10,980 bases of DNA from Eubacterium sp. (GCA_024697885.1 JAILSA010000243.1:1-10980), one strand, 5' to 3'. Positions 1 through 6,689 are shown, numbered from the stretch's first letter. A program made the numbers and translations. The notes: generated by a model from the sequence alone, not told the origin.

Positions 1-607
1 CATTGGATCCTCTTGGAATCAAAAGGTCCACGGACTCGTGGCAGTTCAAGAGGTCAGAAATCTCTGCTCTGGCCTCAAGCTGCAGCATGCAGTTTTCTGG
101 CAATCCCACGCTTGTCACCGCCTGGTGAATAATCTGAAAAAGGGTGCGGTTGCTGAGCTTTGCCTCGCTTCCTCCCTTGAGAATCACGCAGTTTCCGCTC
201 TTAATGCAGAGGGCCGAAATCTGAACCAAGGCGTCCGGTCTGGCCTCAAAAATCACACCGATCACCCCGATTGGGCAGGTCTCACGAACCAACTCAAGTC
301 CTTCATCTAATTCCCTTCTCAGCTTAATCTGAAACAGTGGGTCTGGCATGGCAATCAAATCCTGAATTCCTGCCACCACATCTCTGAGCTTTCCCTCGTC
401 AAACTTCAATCTCTTGAGAACTGGGGCGTCAATGCCGTCTCTCTCCGCCTGTTCCATGTCCTGGCGGTTGGCCTCAAAAATCTGGTCCTTCTTGTCCTGC
501 AGGGCCTTGGCCACTGCCTCAAGTGCCTGATTTCTCAGTTCCAGGCTGCTGCCCGCCAAGCCAGGCGCGGACAGTTTTACTTTTCTCGCCTCTTGTCTTA
601 TTTCCAT
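1..607 (-). CDS. proA: Glutamate-5-semialdehyde dehydrogenase (gamma-glutamyl phosphate reductase), N-terminal half
   Basis: ProA reduces gamma-glutamyl phosphate to glutamate-5-semialdehyde with NADPH, the second step of cytoplasmic proline synthesis. I translated 202 codons from an ATG at 607-605; the gene runs off the window's left edge, so roughly half of a typical 415-430 aa ProA is present. Family-typical stretches are visible: PIGVIGVIFEARPDA at residues 112-126, the SGNCVILKGGSEA segment at 137-149 and LIPRGSN at 196-202. The catalytic cysteine lies beyond the visible part. The start is supported by GGAGGA at 616-621 on the minus strand with 8-nt spacing. No proB is visible; it could lie downstream, outside the window. 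The gene diverges from the secreted Ig-like protein gene. The family call is secure from these motifs. Confidence 0.95.
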   Translation of the reverse strand, partial: MEIRQEARKVKLSAPGLAGSSLELRNQALEAVAKALQDKKDQIFEANRQDMEQAERDGIDAPVLKRLKFDEGKLRDVVAGIQDLIAMPDPLFQIKLRRELDEGLELVRETCPIGVIGVIFEARPDALVQISALCIKSGNCVILKGGSEAKLSNRTLFQIIHQAVTSVGLPENCMLQLEARAEISDLLNCHESVDLLIPRGSN

Positions 608-647
608 AATCTATATCCTCCATATATGAGCTCACTTATTGTTTCCC

Positions 648-675
648 ATTGTACCACAAAAAAGAAGAAATACAA
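648..675 (-). promoter_or_regulatory. Putative sigma-A promoter of proA
   Basis: Read on the minus strand, TTGTAT (675-670), a 16-nt spacer and TACAAT (653-648). The -10 is preceded by TGG, an extended -10 element, which would compensate for the mediocre -35. The predicted start of transcription is about 35 nt upstream of the proA ATG. Inferred from consensus only. Confidence 0.5.
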
Positions 676-684
676 GGTCACCTT
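674..684. repeat. 11-bp palindrome between divergent promoters (operator candidate)
   Basis: AAGGT-C-ACCTT is a perfect inverted repeat with a one-base centre. It overlaps the putative proA -35 and ends one base before the putative -35 of the rightward gene. ACCTTC recurs at 693-698. The position suits an operator, but the arms are only 5 bp and no regulator is evident. Confidence 0.3.
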
Positions 685-685
685 C

Positions 686-714
686 TTGCAGGACCTTCCA
701 TATTGCTGTAAAAT
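686..714 (+). promoter_or_regulatory. Putative sigma-A promoter of the secreted Ig-like protein gene
   Basis: TTGCAG at 686-691, a 17-nt spacer and TAAAAT at 709-714. The spacing is optimal and both hexamers are close to consensus. The predicted leader to the ATG at 758 is about 37 nt. Confidence 0.55.
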
Positions 715-757
715 TAGGACGTTGGCTATTTTCGCCAAACCATCTAGGGAGGTAACC

Positions 758-2914
758 ATGAAAAAAACAGCAAAAACCATACTCACATGTCTGGCCCTTT
801 GTGCCAGTATTTCCTGCCTGGCCTCCGGCCAAAGAGCCCAGGCCAAGGTAAAAATATCCAAGGTGACAGCCACTTGTCCCACCGGCAAAACCGCCTATGT
901 GGCCAAGGGCAAAAAGGTAAAAATCACCGCCACAGTCAAGGCCAAGCCAGACAAGAAAAAGAACAAAAAAGTCCGCTATGTCAGCAAGAATAAAAAGATT
1001 GCCACGGTGTCCAAAAAGGGCTATATCAAGGGCAAAAAGGCGGGCAAGACCACCATCTATGTAATTTCCAGGAAAAACAAGAAAAAGAAGGCCAAAATCA
1101 AGGTTGTAGTCAAGAAAAAAGCGATTACATCCATCCAGCTAAACCAGACCAGCCTGGCCCTTAACCCAGGCAACACCTTTGCCCTAAAGGCCACCATAAA
1201 GCCGGCCAAAAAGGTCAGCAAGCGCCTGATCTGGACTAGCTCCAACAGCCAGGTGGCCACCGTCTCCTCTGCCGGCCTTGTGACAGCCCGGTCAACAGGA
1301 GAGGCCACCATCACCGCCAAGGCCACCGACGGGTCTAAGAAAAAGGCCACAGCTAGCCTGATTGTAGGGGCAGGCCTAGAGTCCCTGACCCTGATTGACA
1401 GTAAGCACCTCCAGGTCAGGCTCAATATGGCCTACCCTCTGACCGCCGGAGATTTTACCCTGGAGACCATGACCACCGGGTCTGGCACCAGCCAAAAGGT
1501 CCCTATTTCCAACATTTCCACCAGCAACAAAATCACCTATGACATTTACACCAAGGAGGCCCTGGACCTGGAAAAAGAGGGGCTCTACCTCCGCCTGACC
1601 GCAAGCAGTCTCGCCAGAACCAAAAGCCTTGAACTGGGCCTTGACTCCCAGGGAGACCGGATTTACGGGGACAGCCTGACCTCCTTTATCACAGGTCAAC
1701 AGGGAATTTCCTGTCATGAGGTCCTAGACTTTGCCCCATACTCTGCCCAGGGAAGCCTTAGCTGGACCTACGACAGCCTGCCAAAGGGCATTTCTCTCTC
1801 CTTTTCCAAGCAGGGCACCAGACTCTCCCTCTCCGGCTCCTTCCAAAATATAGAGGAGGGGACCAAAACCATCCTGACAGGCCAGGACCAGGCGGGCAAA
1901 ACCTATACCCACACCCTGGTTTTCTGCGTGGGCTCCCACGAGAAGCTTGTAGCCCTCAGTAAGAGAAGCTCCTACACCGACCTGACCTATCACGCCCAAA
2001 AAGAGATTTGCAACAACCTGCGCCAGGCGACTTTCGGCCTGGACCTGACCACCGACTTAGATTACTCGGATTTTATCTGCCTGTCCGGCGGCTCTCTCAA
2101 CTACCAGATCAGCCTCCTGATTGACGGAAAACCCCTGTCCGACTTTGCCTATGACTCAGAGGGGAAAAAAGTCACCATAGATCCGGGAACCTATACTCTG
2201 ACCCTGATGGTAACGGACCTAGAAGACCTGAGCCAGAAATTTTCCTTTTCCTCCAAACTCATTCTCCTGGAGGGAAAAAACCTGTCGGGAACCATTAAGG
2301 ACCAGGCGGGCAAAACCACGGACCAGACCCTGGTAAGACTGACGGGCCAAAGAGACTCCTACGGAGACCTTCGGACCTATGAGGTTTTCACCGAAGAGGA
2401 CGGAAGCTACAACCTCCGCTTCCTCCCGGGCATCTACTACACCAGCCTCTGCCACCCCCTGTCTCTAGTATTTGACCAGGAGACTGGCCAGGTCAAGCTG
2501 AATCAGACCGGCGGCCTCTACCGGGATGACTACAAAGCCATGATCGCTAACCTTCAAAAGAGCCTGACCTTCCCTTATTATATGGTGAAGTTTCAGGTGG
2601 CAGATAAGGCCTATACCGCCTGCCAGCGCCAGGGTGAGGACGCCTACCAGGTCCAGGATCAAAAGGGCATTGCCTATCCAATCTGCAATTCCACCGCCTA
2701 CGACACGGGCCAGTTTTTCCTCTACTCCTTCCTGCCAGCAGGAAACTACACCTACAGGGAAAACCTGAGTCTCCTCCTGGGAAGTCCATCTAACCACCAG
2801 GCGGATGGCTACTACACCTTAGAAGAGGAAAAAGAGGTCTCCACAGACTTAGTGGGCCAGACCTTTTCCGTCAAAACTGACACAAGCCTGGATTTATCCT
2901 TGGCTGATAAATAA
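758..2914 (+). CDS. Secreted multidomain protein with two Big_2 Ig-like domains (lysine-rich) and a carboxypeptidase-regulatory-like domain
   Basis: A 718-aa exported protein of unknown ligand. Residues 1-29 form a signal peptide (MKKTAK, hydrophobic core, then an AQA cleavage motif before K30). Residues ~31-118 and ~122-203 are two bacterial Ig-like Big_2 repeats; each carries the typical IATVS/VATVS, G-(Y/L)-(I/V) and GxxTI pattern. The first repeat is extraordinarily basic: about 34 lysines in residues 30-121. Residues ~318-392 resemble a putative-Ig (He_PIG-like) fold with LPKGISLSF and a D-x-AGK-x-Y pattern. Residues ~507-570 look like a carboxypeptidase-regulatory-like beta-sandwich (LSGTIKDQAGK, EDGSYNLRFLPG). 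I see no LPXTG signal, no C-terminal membrane segment and no convincing lipobox, so wall retention, if any, may be ionic. The ATG at 758 is preferred over an in-frame start at 593: GGGAGG stands at 747-752 and the signal peptide begins there. A strong terminator follows. The domain calls are by eye. Confidence 0.85.
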   Translation: MKKTAKTILTCLALCASISCLASGQRAQAKVKISKVTATCPTGKTAYVAKGKKVKITATVKAKPDKKKNKKVRYVSKNKKIATVSKKGYIKGKKAGKTTIYVISRKNKKKKAKIKVVVKKKAITSIQLNQTSLALNPGNTFALKATIKPAKKVSKRLIWTSSNSQVATVSSAGLVTARSTGEATITAKATDGSKKKATASLIVGAGLESLTLIDSKHLQVRLNMAYPLTAGDFTLETMTTGSGTSQKVPISNISTSNKITYDIYTKEALDLEKEGLYLRLTASSLARTKSLELGLDSQGDRIYGDSLTSFITGQQGISCHEVLDFAPYSAQGSLSWTYDSLPKGISLSFSKQGTRLSLSGSFQNIEEGTKTILTGQDQAGKTYTHTLVFCVGSHEKLVALSKRSSYTDLTYHAQKEICNNLRQATFGLDLTTDLDYSDFICLSGGSLNYQISLLIDGKPLSDFAYDSEGKKVTIDPGTYTLTLMVTDLEDLSQKFSFSSKLILLEGKNLSGTIKDQAGKTTDQTLVRLTGQRDSYGDLRTYEVFTEEDGSYNLRFLPGIYYTSLCHPLSLVFDQETGQVKLNQTGGLYRDDYKAMIANLQKSLTFPYYMVKFQVADKAYTACQRQGEDAYQVQDQKGIAYPICNSTAYDTGQFFLYSFLPAGNYTYRENLSLLLGSPSNHQADGYYTLEEEKEVSTDLVGQTFSVKTDTSLDLSLADK

Positions 2915-2916
2915 GA

Positions 2917-2954
2917 AATGGTCCGGAGAACTCCCAGTCTCCGGGCCATTTTTT
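2917..2954 (+). terminator. Rho-independent terminator after the Ig-like protein gene
   Basis: A 13-bp stem (2917-2929 with 2938-2950, one G-U pair) has an 8-nt loop and is followed by TTTT, two bases after the stop codon. The mirror image could also serve the minus-strand small gene, though its T tract is interrupted. Confidence 0.88.
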
Positions 2955-3012
2955 CAGGATTTTATATGCGATCCTTACCGACCATGTTCCTATCGCGTGT
3001 TTTACTCTGGCT

Positions 3013-3213
3013 TTATGGTCCCAGTAGATCAATATGCAATGCCACAATCCGACCCGTGGCATCACCTTCATAGTCTAGCATGTAATTCTCCCTTTGCATG
3101 AGCTCCCACACCTGCTCCGGATGGCTGCCGTCGTATAAGACGCCCCCAATATCTACAGCTATACCCTGTCTTTTTGCATGTGCAAATTCTGCTAACATCC
3201 ATTCCTTTTGCAT
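3013..3213 (-). CDS. Small hypothetical protein, 66 aa
   Basis: Function not recognised. The 66-residue product has ordinary, protein-like composition rather than shadow-ORF composition: a basic N-terminal helix (MQKEWMLAEFAHAKRQG), a hydrophobic strand (IAVDIGGVLYDG), an acidic middle (VWELMQRENYMLDYEGDA) and a beta-like tail (GRIVALHIDLLGP). It has no signal peptide, no membrane segment and no cysteines, so it is probably a soluble cytoplasmic protein. I chose the ATG at 3213-3211; GGAGGG precedes it at 3222-3217 but with only 3-4 nt spacing. An in-frame GTG at 3228 or the next ATG (MLAEF) are alternatives. It lies convergent with the Ig-like gene, whose terminator is about 60 nt beyond its stop. 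Upstream is a good minus-strand promoter with a leader of about 185 nt. I am fairly sure it is translated, but I have no function. Confidence 0.65.
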   Translation of the reverse strand: MQKEWMLAEFAHAKRQGIAVDIGGVLYDGSHPEQVWELMQRENYMLDYEGDATGRIVALHIDLLGP

Positions 3214-3250
3214 AATCCCTCCATGCACAGTTTTAAACTTAAATATCTTA

Positions 3251-3323
3251 ATGCCTACCTGAATGTTAGGTGCATTTTCCGTGATGTAACCAAAATCTCA
3301 GGTTAGCCGACAGACTTTCTCGG
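3251..3323 (-). other. Three consecutive inverted repeats in the leader of the small gene
   Basis: Within the stretch 3214-3398, which otherwise holds no gene, three short stem-loops can be drawn. The first is CCGA/TCGG (3307-3310 with 3320-3323). The second is TAACC/GGTTA (3287-3291 with 3301-3305). The third is ATGC-ct-ACCT with AGGTGCAT (3251-3260 with 3268-3275). They sit between the predicted transcription start near 3398 and the ribosome binding site. I could not match them to a known riboswitch class, and short AT-rich stems can arise by chance. Confidence 0.3.
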
Positions 3324-3404
3324 ATTATTTTGTTCGTGAAAATATGTTGATAAAAATGTTTTACTCCCTCCCCTCTGACTCCGAAAAGCCTCTCTCTAAA
3401 ACCT

Positions 3405-3434
3405 ATTATACTACGGAAGATTAGGGCTTTTCAA
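3405..3434 (-). promoter_or_regulatory. Putative sigma-A promoter reading toward the small gene
   Basis: On the minus strand, TTGAAA (3434-3429), an 18-nt spacer and a perfect TATAAT (3410-3405). Transcription would start near 3398, leaving a leader of about 185 nt before the 66-aa gene, or alternatively producing a small RNA. Confidence 0.55.
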
Positions 3435-3435
3435 T

Positions 3436-3469
3436 GGTCGTTCAGACGGATTTTGGGGCCGTTTAGACG
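3436..3469 (+). promoter_or_regulatory. Tandem direct repeat with 21-bp period (response-regulator-like operator)
   Basis: GGTCGTTCAGACG (3436-3448) and GGCCGTTTAGACG (3457-3469) match at 11 of 13 positions and start 21 bp apart, two helical turns. The inner nine-mers GTCGTTCAG and GCCGTTTAG are separated by exactly 12 bp. That is the arrangement and GTTnAG core known for LytTR-type regulators such as AgrA and ComE. The pair lies between two divergent promoters, upstream of the mecA -35 and two bases from the -35 facing the small gene. Assignment to a LytTR regulator is inference. Confidence 0.45.
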
Positions 3470-3505
3470 TAAGAAATATATTAGGAAAATTTTAAGCCTT
3501 ATTTG

Positions 3506-3534
3506 TTGACTTTACCTTTCATATCACATATACT
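3506..3534 (+). promoter_or_regulatory. Putative sigma-A promoter of mecA
   Basis: TTGACT at 3506-3511, a 17-nt spacer and TATACT at 3529-3534, each one base from consensus or close to it. Transcription would start near 3541, giving a leader of about 30 nt. Confidence 0.75.
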
Positions 3535-3570
3535 TTCATTAAATAGCGATATAGTACGGAGGTGTTGCTT

Positions 3571-4377
3571 GTGAAAATTGAAAAGATTAATGAAAATCAG
3601 ATTCGATGCACTTTGAGCAAAGCTGACCTGAGCGAGCGCCATTTGAAAATTAGCGAACTAGCCGCCGGAACAGACAAGGCCAAGGATCTCCTGCGAGATA
3701 TGATGGAGCAGGCAAATATTGACTTTGGTTTTGAGGCCGACGACATTCCATTGATGATAGAGGCTATTCCCACTTCTAGGGACTCCATTGTCCTAGTGAT
3801 TACCAAGGTGGACAGCCCAGAAGATTTTGAGGAGAAGTTTGGACACTTCGGTCTCCGGGAGGAAGATTTAGAGGATGAGGACGATATAGAGGATTCTGAT
3901 TTCAATCAGGACATTTCAGAATCCGAGGAAACTCAAAAACCTTATCAGGATTTCCTTGATCTTTTGAGACAAGATTTCGATGATTCCTCAGATACCAAGT
4001 TCATCCCCCTTCATCAGGCTATCCAGAAGAAAGACAAGAAAAAAAATAAGGACCATGGCAAGAAGAAAAAAGTTGAGGACCTGCGGGACCAAACCCGAGT
4101 TTTTTCCTTTGATTCCATGAATCCTATTATACACATTGCCCACACCGTAAGCCCTTCCTACAAGGGCAAGAATACCCTGTGGAAAAATGAGGCAGGCAAG
4201 CGCTACTTCCTCCTGATCAACCGAGGAAGTTCTAAGCAGGAGTTTCGCTCCACCTGCGCCAACCTGTCAGAGTATGGCAAGGAAGAATATGTAACCTATG
4301 CCACAGAGGCCTATTTCAATGAACACTATACCTTGATTATCAAGGACAAGGCTCTGGCCCAACTTTCACAACTTTAA
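3571..4377 (+). CDS. mecA: MecA-type adaptor protein for ClpC/ClpP
   Basis: MecA delivers substrates to the ClpC ATPase. In Bacillus it targets the competence factor ComK; in other Firmicutes the substrates are often unknown. The product is 268 aa, longer than the roughly 218 aa of B. subtilis MecA. Residues 1-82 form the substrate-binding N-domain (MKIEKINENQIRCTLSKADL, then LRDMMEQA and IVLVITKV). Residues 83-142 are strongly acidic, 152-169 are lysine-rich, and 176-268 form the Clp-binding C-domain (FSFDSMNPIIHIAH, FLLINR, LSEYG, LIIKDKALAQL). The GTG at 3571 is the start because GGAGG at 3558-3562 is 8 nt away and MKIEKIN matches the family N-terminus; the slightly upstream GTG overlaps that site. 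It has its own promoter and terminator and is convergent with the ferredoxin gene. The long charged linker is the odd feature. Confidence 0.88.
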   Translation: MKIEKINENQIRCTLSKADLSERHLKISELAAGTDKAKDLLRDMMEQANIDFGFEADDIPLMIEAIPTSRDSIVLVITKVDSPEDFEEKFGHFGLREEDLEDEDDIEDSDFNQDISESEETQKPYQDFLDLLRQDFDDSSDTKFIPLHQAIQKKDKKKNKDHGKKKKVEDLRDQTRVFSFDSMNPIIHIAHTVSPSYKGKNTLWKNEAGKRYFLLINRGSSKQEFRSTCANLSEYGKEEYVTYATEAYFNEHYTLIIKDKALAQLSQL

Positions 4378-4396
4378 CTTAATCGAAGTGCATAAG

Positions 4397-4434
4397 AAAA
4401 GGGATTGAAGTCGAATGACCACAATCCCTTTTTT
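4397..4434. terminator. Terminator shared by mecA and the convergent ferredoxin gene
   Basis: An 11-bp stem (4397-4407 with 4422-4432, AAAAGGGATTG/CAATCCCTTTT) has a loop that itself contains GTC/GAC, followed by a T tract to 4434. The opposite strand ends in TTTTC, so it can work in both directions. Confidence 0.85.
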
Positions 4435-4456
4435 ATTTGCTTCGTTCTGTCATGTT

Positions 4457-4627
4457 TTACTCAGCCTCGATTGCTCCTGTTGGACAAACACCTGCGCAGG
4501 AACCGCAACTAATGCATGCATCTGCGTCAATTTCGTAATGGGAATCTCCCTCAGCGATAGCGCCTACTGGACACTCGCCAGCGCATGCTCCACAACTTAC
4601 ACATACATCTGTAATCTTATATGCCAT
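4457..4627 (-). CDS. 2[4Fe-4S] ferredoxin, clostridial type
   Basis: A 56-aa low-potential electron carrier of the cytoplasm, the usual partner of pyruvate:ferredoxin oxidoreductase, hydrogenases and Rnf in anaerobes. Two CxxCxxCxxxCP motifs are complete: cysteines 9, 12, 15, 19 (CVSCGACAGECP) and 38, 41, 44, 48 (CISCGSCAGVCP). Each is followed by GAI, the typical pseudo-symmetric pattern. The length is exactly that of clostridial ferredoxins. The ATG at 4627-4625 has AAGGAGGA at 4642-4635 with 7-nt spacing, so the start is firm. It is monocistronic, convergent with mecA and divergent from the chemoreceptor gene. A promoter and a Fur-box-like element lie upstream, suggesting iron- or redox-dependent expression. 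Confidence 0.96.
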   Translation of the reverse strand: MAYKITDVCVSCGACAGECPVGAIAEGDSHYEIDADACISCGSCAGVCPTGAIEAE

Positions 4628-4645
4628 AGTTCCATCCTCCTTCTC

Positions 4646-4679
4646 TAATGATAATATGAATCTAGAATAATGATAATAT
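4646..4679. repeat. Perfect 12-bp direct repeat TAATGATAATAT in the ferredoxin promoter
   Basis: TAATGATAATAT occurs at 4646-4657 and 4668-4679, with a 22-bp period. The right copy overlaps the predicted ferredoxin -10 and the left copy lies at the start of the transcript. Each contains TGATAAT, the Fur half-site, but neither forms a full 7-1-7 box. AT-richness makes chance partly plausible. Confidence 0.4.
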
Positions 4680-4703
4680 ACTTTGGGGCATTTCGCAAGT
4701 GAA
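4675..4703 (-). promoter_or_regulatory. Putative sigma-A promoter of the ferredoxin gene
   Basis: Read on the minus strand, TTCACT (4703-4698), a 17-nt spacer and TATATT (4680-4675). Transcription would start near 4668, about 40 nt before the ATG. Confidence 0.5.
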
Positions 4704-4714
4704 AATTCTTATCA
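4700..4714 (-). promoter_or_regulatory. Fur-box-like element overlapping the ferredoxin -35
   Basis: On the minus strand TGATAAGAATTTTCA matches the 7-1-7 Fur consensus TGATAAT-N-ATTATCA at 12 of 14 positions. It overlaps the predicted -35, where a bound repressor would block polymerase. The divergent chemoreceptor gene could share it. Fur versus PerR or another Fur-family protein cannot be decided here. Confidence 0.45.
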
Positions 4715-4847
4715 ATAAGCGGTATCTTATTACATATTTTTCCTCATACATATGGTAAATTCTCCTAACATATTGTAAAATAATACTATCATATAGTTCG
4801 TTTTCAAGCATATTTTTCTATTCGCAACCCACAGAAGGAGGCACACT

Positions 4848-6569
4848 ATGAAAGTAAGAAAATTAAGCATTTCCGTAAAGATTTCCCTTGTTTTGATTCT
4901 TCTTCTCCTGGCCACAGACGCAGTCCTGGGCTTTGACATCTACAATGACCAGAGCCGTTCTCTGGTGGAACAAATTCAGGAGCACACCGTTATTTCCACA
5001 GACCTTATTAGTTCCAGCCTGGAATTTCAGGGCTTAGCCGATTCCCTTGCTTCCCTGCAAGAGGGACAGGAAAACACTGAGGAATATAAGAAAATCCAAG
5101 CGGTCCTCAATGTTTTTTATGAGAACTCCGATGCGGAATATCTCTATACAATCAGGGTAAATCCAGATAATACCATCTGCTATTTGGTAGACACCGATCC
5201 AGAGGGCCCTGCCAAGATCGGCGAAGAATTTGAAATGGAGGATGCTGTGATGAAGGCCTGGGCAGGTACTACCACCATGGGTGAGGAGTACAGTGACGAG
5301 TGGGGCGAACACGTTTCCACCTTCAGCCCTATTTATGGCAGCGACGGACAGGTCAAGGCCCTGGCAGTCATTGACACCAACGTCAATGTAATCCACGAAA
5401 AACAGGCGCGCATCCGTGACATTATTGTCTCCATCGCCCTTACTATGTTTATACTTGGACTAATTGTAATCTTTTTCATACGCAGAGCTCTCCGCAAAAA
5501 TTTTATTTCTCTCAACAACAAAATTAAGGACTTGTCCAACGGAACCGGAGATCTGACCCAAAAGCTTGAAATCACCAGCGGCGACGAGCTAGAGGTGATC
5601 GCCGGCAGCGTCAACCATTTCATAGACTTTATCGGTGACATTGTCCGGGAGACCTCCCAGGAATCCGCCGATTTGGCCCAGGCCTCCATTACCATGAAGG
5701 AAAGGGTTGCCAGCACCTCCTCTCAGGCCACAGACATTTCCTCTGTGGTGGCACAGATGACTGCCGCCTCCCAGGAAATCAGCTCTTCTCTGGACAAAAT
5801 CAGCATGATAATTGGCCAGGCCCTGACCTCAGCCCAAGATATTGCCCATACAGCAAATGACAATGTAAGCCAATCACAGGATTCTATTTTGAATGCCCAG
5901 AGCATTTATCAGGAAGCCGAGGCCGCCAAGAGCAAGGTACACGCGGACTCCCACCAGGTAAAAATTTCCCTGGAGGAAAAAATATCCGCCAGCCATCGGG
6001 TAGCAGAGATTGAGCGTCTCACCGACGATATTATGGGAATTGCCAGCCAAACCAACCTCCTGGCTCTCAACGCCTCCATTGAGGCCGCCAGAGCAGGCGA
6101 AGCCGGCAAGGGCTTTGCCGTAGTGGCAGATGAAATCAAAAATCTGGCCAGCAACTCCAACGACACAGCCTCAGAAATCAAGGAAATTGGTTCCCAGGTT
6201 ACCCTTATCGTTTCCCAGTTAGCAGAGGAATCCCAAAACATGATGGATTCCCTCAGCCAAGCATCTGACCAGGGTTATGACAAACTCCTGGCCACCTGCA
6301 CTTCCTACAAGGATGAGATGAACAAGGTGATCCAAATGATGAACCAATTCAAGGATATGTCAGATTCCATCCATTCCCAGATACAGGTTATTGACTCTAG
6401 CATTCGAAGCATTGACCAGGCAGTCAACGAAAGTGTCCAGGGCATGGCCCTAAATGCCTCCTCCATCACCAGCATTGCCTCCAACATGGCAGATCTGGAT
6501 CAGGAGGCCGCAAACAACCTATCCATGTCCCAAAAAATTCGCGAAAACATGGAACAGTTCAAGATTTAA
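4848..6569 (+). CDS. Methyl-accepting chemotaxis protein (transmembrane chemoreceptor)
   Basis: A 573-aa receptor that would sense an extracellular ligand and control CheA through CheW. A short basic N-terminus precedes TM1 (residues ~10-28). The extracellular part (~30-188) holds a Cache-like PAS fold, recognisable by [31 protein letters not shown] and [11 protein letters not shown]2 is ~190-211, then HAMP (~212-265). A long coiled-coil signalling domain follows, with the conserved tip [20 protein letters not shown] (398-417) and [15 protein letters not shown] (420-434). The single C-terminal end (MEQFKI) has no CheR-docking pentapeptide. The ATG at 4848 has AAGGAGG at 4835-4841 with 6-nt spacing. 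No other chemotaxis gene is in the window, so its ligand cannot be inferred from context. I found no convincing promoter in the 4715-4834 AT-rich stretch. Confidence 0.94.
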   Translation: MKVRKLSISVKISLVLILLLLATDAVLGFDIYNDQSRSLVEQIQEHTVISTDLISSSLEFQGLADSLASLQEGQENTEEYKKIQAVLNVFYENSDAEYLYTIRVNPDNTICYLVDTDPEGPAKIGEEFEMEDAVMKAWAGTTTMGEEYSDEWGEHVSTFSPIYGSDGQVKALAVIDTNVNVIHEKQARIRDIIVSIALTMFILGLIVIFFIRRALRKNFISLNNKIKDLSNGTGDLTQKLEITSGDELEVIAGSVNHFIDFIGDIVRETSQESADLAQASITMKERVASTSSQATDISSVVAQMTAASQEISSSLDKISMIIGQALTSAQDIAHTANDNVSQSQDSILNAQSIYQEAEAAKSKVHADSHQVKISLEEKISASHRVAEIERLTDDIMGIASQTNLLALNASIEAARAGEAGKGFAVVADEIKNLASNSNDTASEIKEIGSQVTLIVSQLAEESQNMMDSLSQASDQGYDKLLATCTSYKDEMNKVIQMMNQFKDMSDSIHSQIQVIDSSIRSIDQAVNESVQGMALNASSITSIASNMADLDQEAANNLSMSQKIRENMEQFKI

Positions 6570-6589
6570 AAGAGACCAGACTTGTTCCC

Positions 6590-6618
6590 TTGACTTTTTT
6601 CCATCTGACACCTATAAT
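6590..6618 (+). promoter_or_regulatory. Near-consensus sigma-A promoter of the DUF1858 gene
   Basis: TTGACT at 6590-6595, a 17-nt spacer and a perfect TATAAT at 6613-6618. It begins about 20 nt after the chemoreceptor stop codon, so the small gene is transcribed independently. The leader is about 65 nt. Confidence 0.82.
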
Positions 6619-6655
6619 GAACATCTAGTATTGAATTTTAACCAAGTCATACGCA

Positions 6656-6670
6656 CCCTGCCAGACAGGG
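6656..6670 (+). repeat. Small hairpin just upstream of the DUF1858 ribosome binding site
   Basis: CCCTG-CCAGA-CAGGG forms a perfect 5-bp stem with a 5-nt loop, ending 7 nt before AAGGAGG (6678-6684). It could stabilise the mRNA or modulate initiation; no T tract follows, so it is not a terminator. Confidence 0.4.
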
Positions 6671-6689
6671 ATAAGGCAAGGAGGAAAAA

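Noticed and set aside
593..757. An in-frame upstream extension (55 codons) of the secreted Ig-like protein
   Set aside because: It crosses both predicted promoters, lacks a ribosome binding site and would bury the signal peptide. The ATG at 758 has GGGAGG and begins a classical signal sequence.
758..850. Lipoprotein signal (cysteine after SIS in the Ig-like protein)
   Set aside because: The -3 position is serine rather than leucine and the glycine/alanine pattern is poor. The AQA site fits ordinary signal peptidase better.
2871..3071. A 66-codon minus-strand frame running through the terminator
   Set aside because: It crosses the Ig-like gene's end and the terminator hairpin and has no ribosome binding site. 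The neighbouring frame at 3013-3213 is far more protein-like.
4415..4648. A cysteine- and threonine-rich 77-codon plus-strand frame
   Set aside because: It is the antisense image of the ferredoxin gene, and its cysteines come from the complement of the cluster motifs.
4715..4834. AT-rich stretch searched for a chemoreceptor promoter, including sigma-28-type TAAA...GCCGAT
   Set aside because: Several TATA-like hexamers exist, but none has a matching -35 at 16-18 nt, and no sigma-28 pattern was seen.
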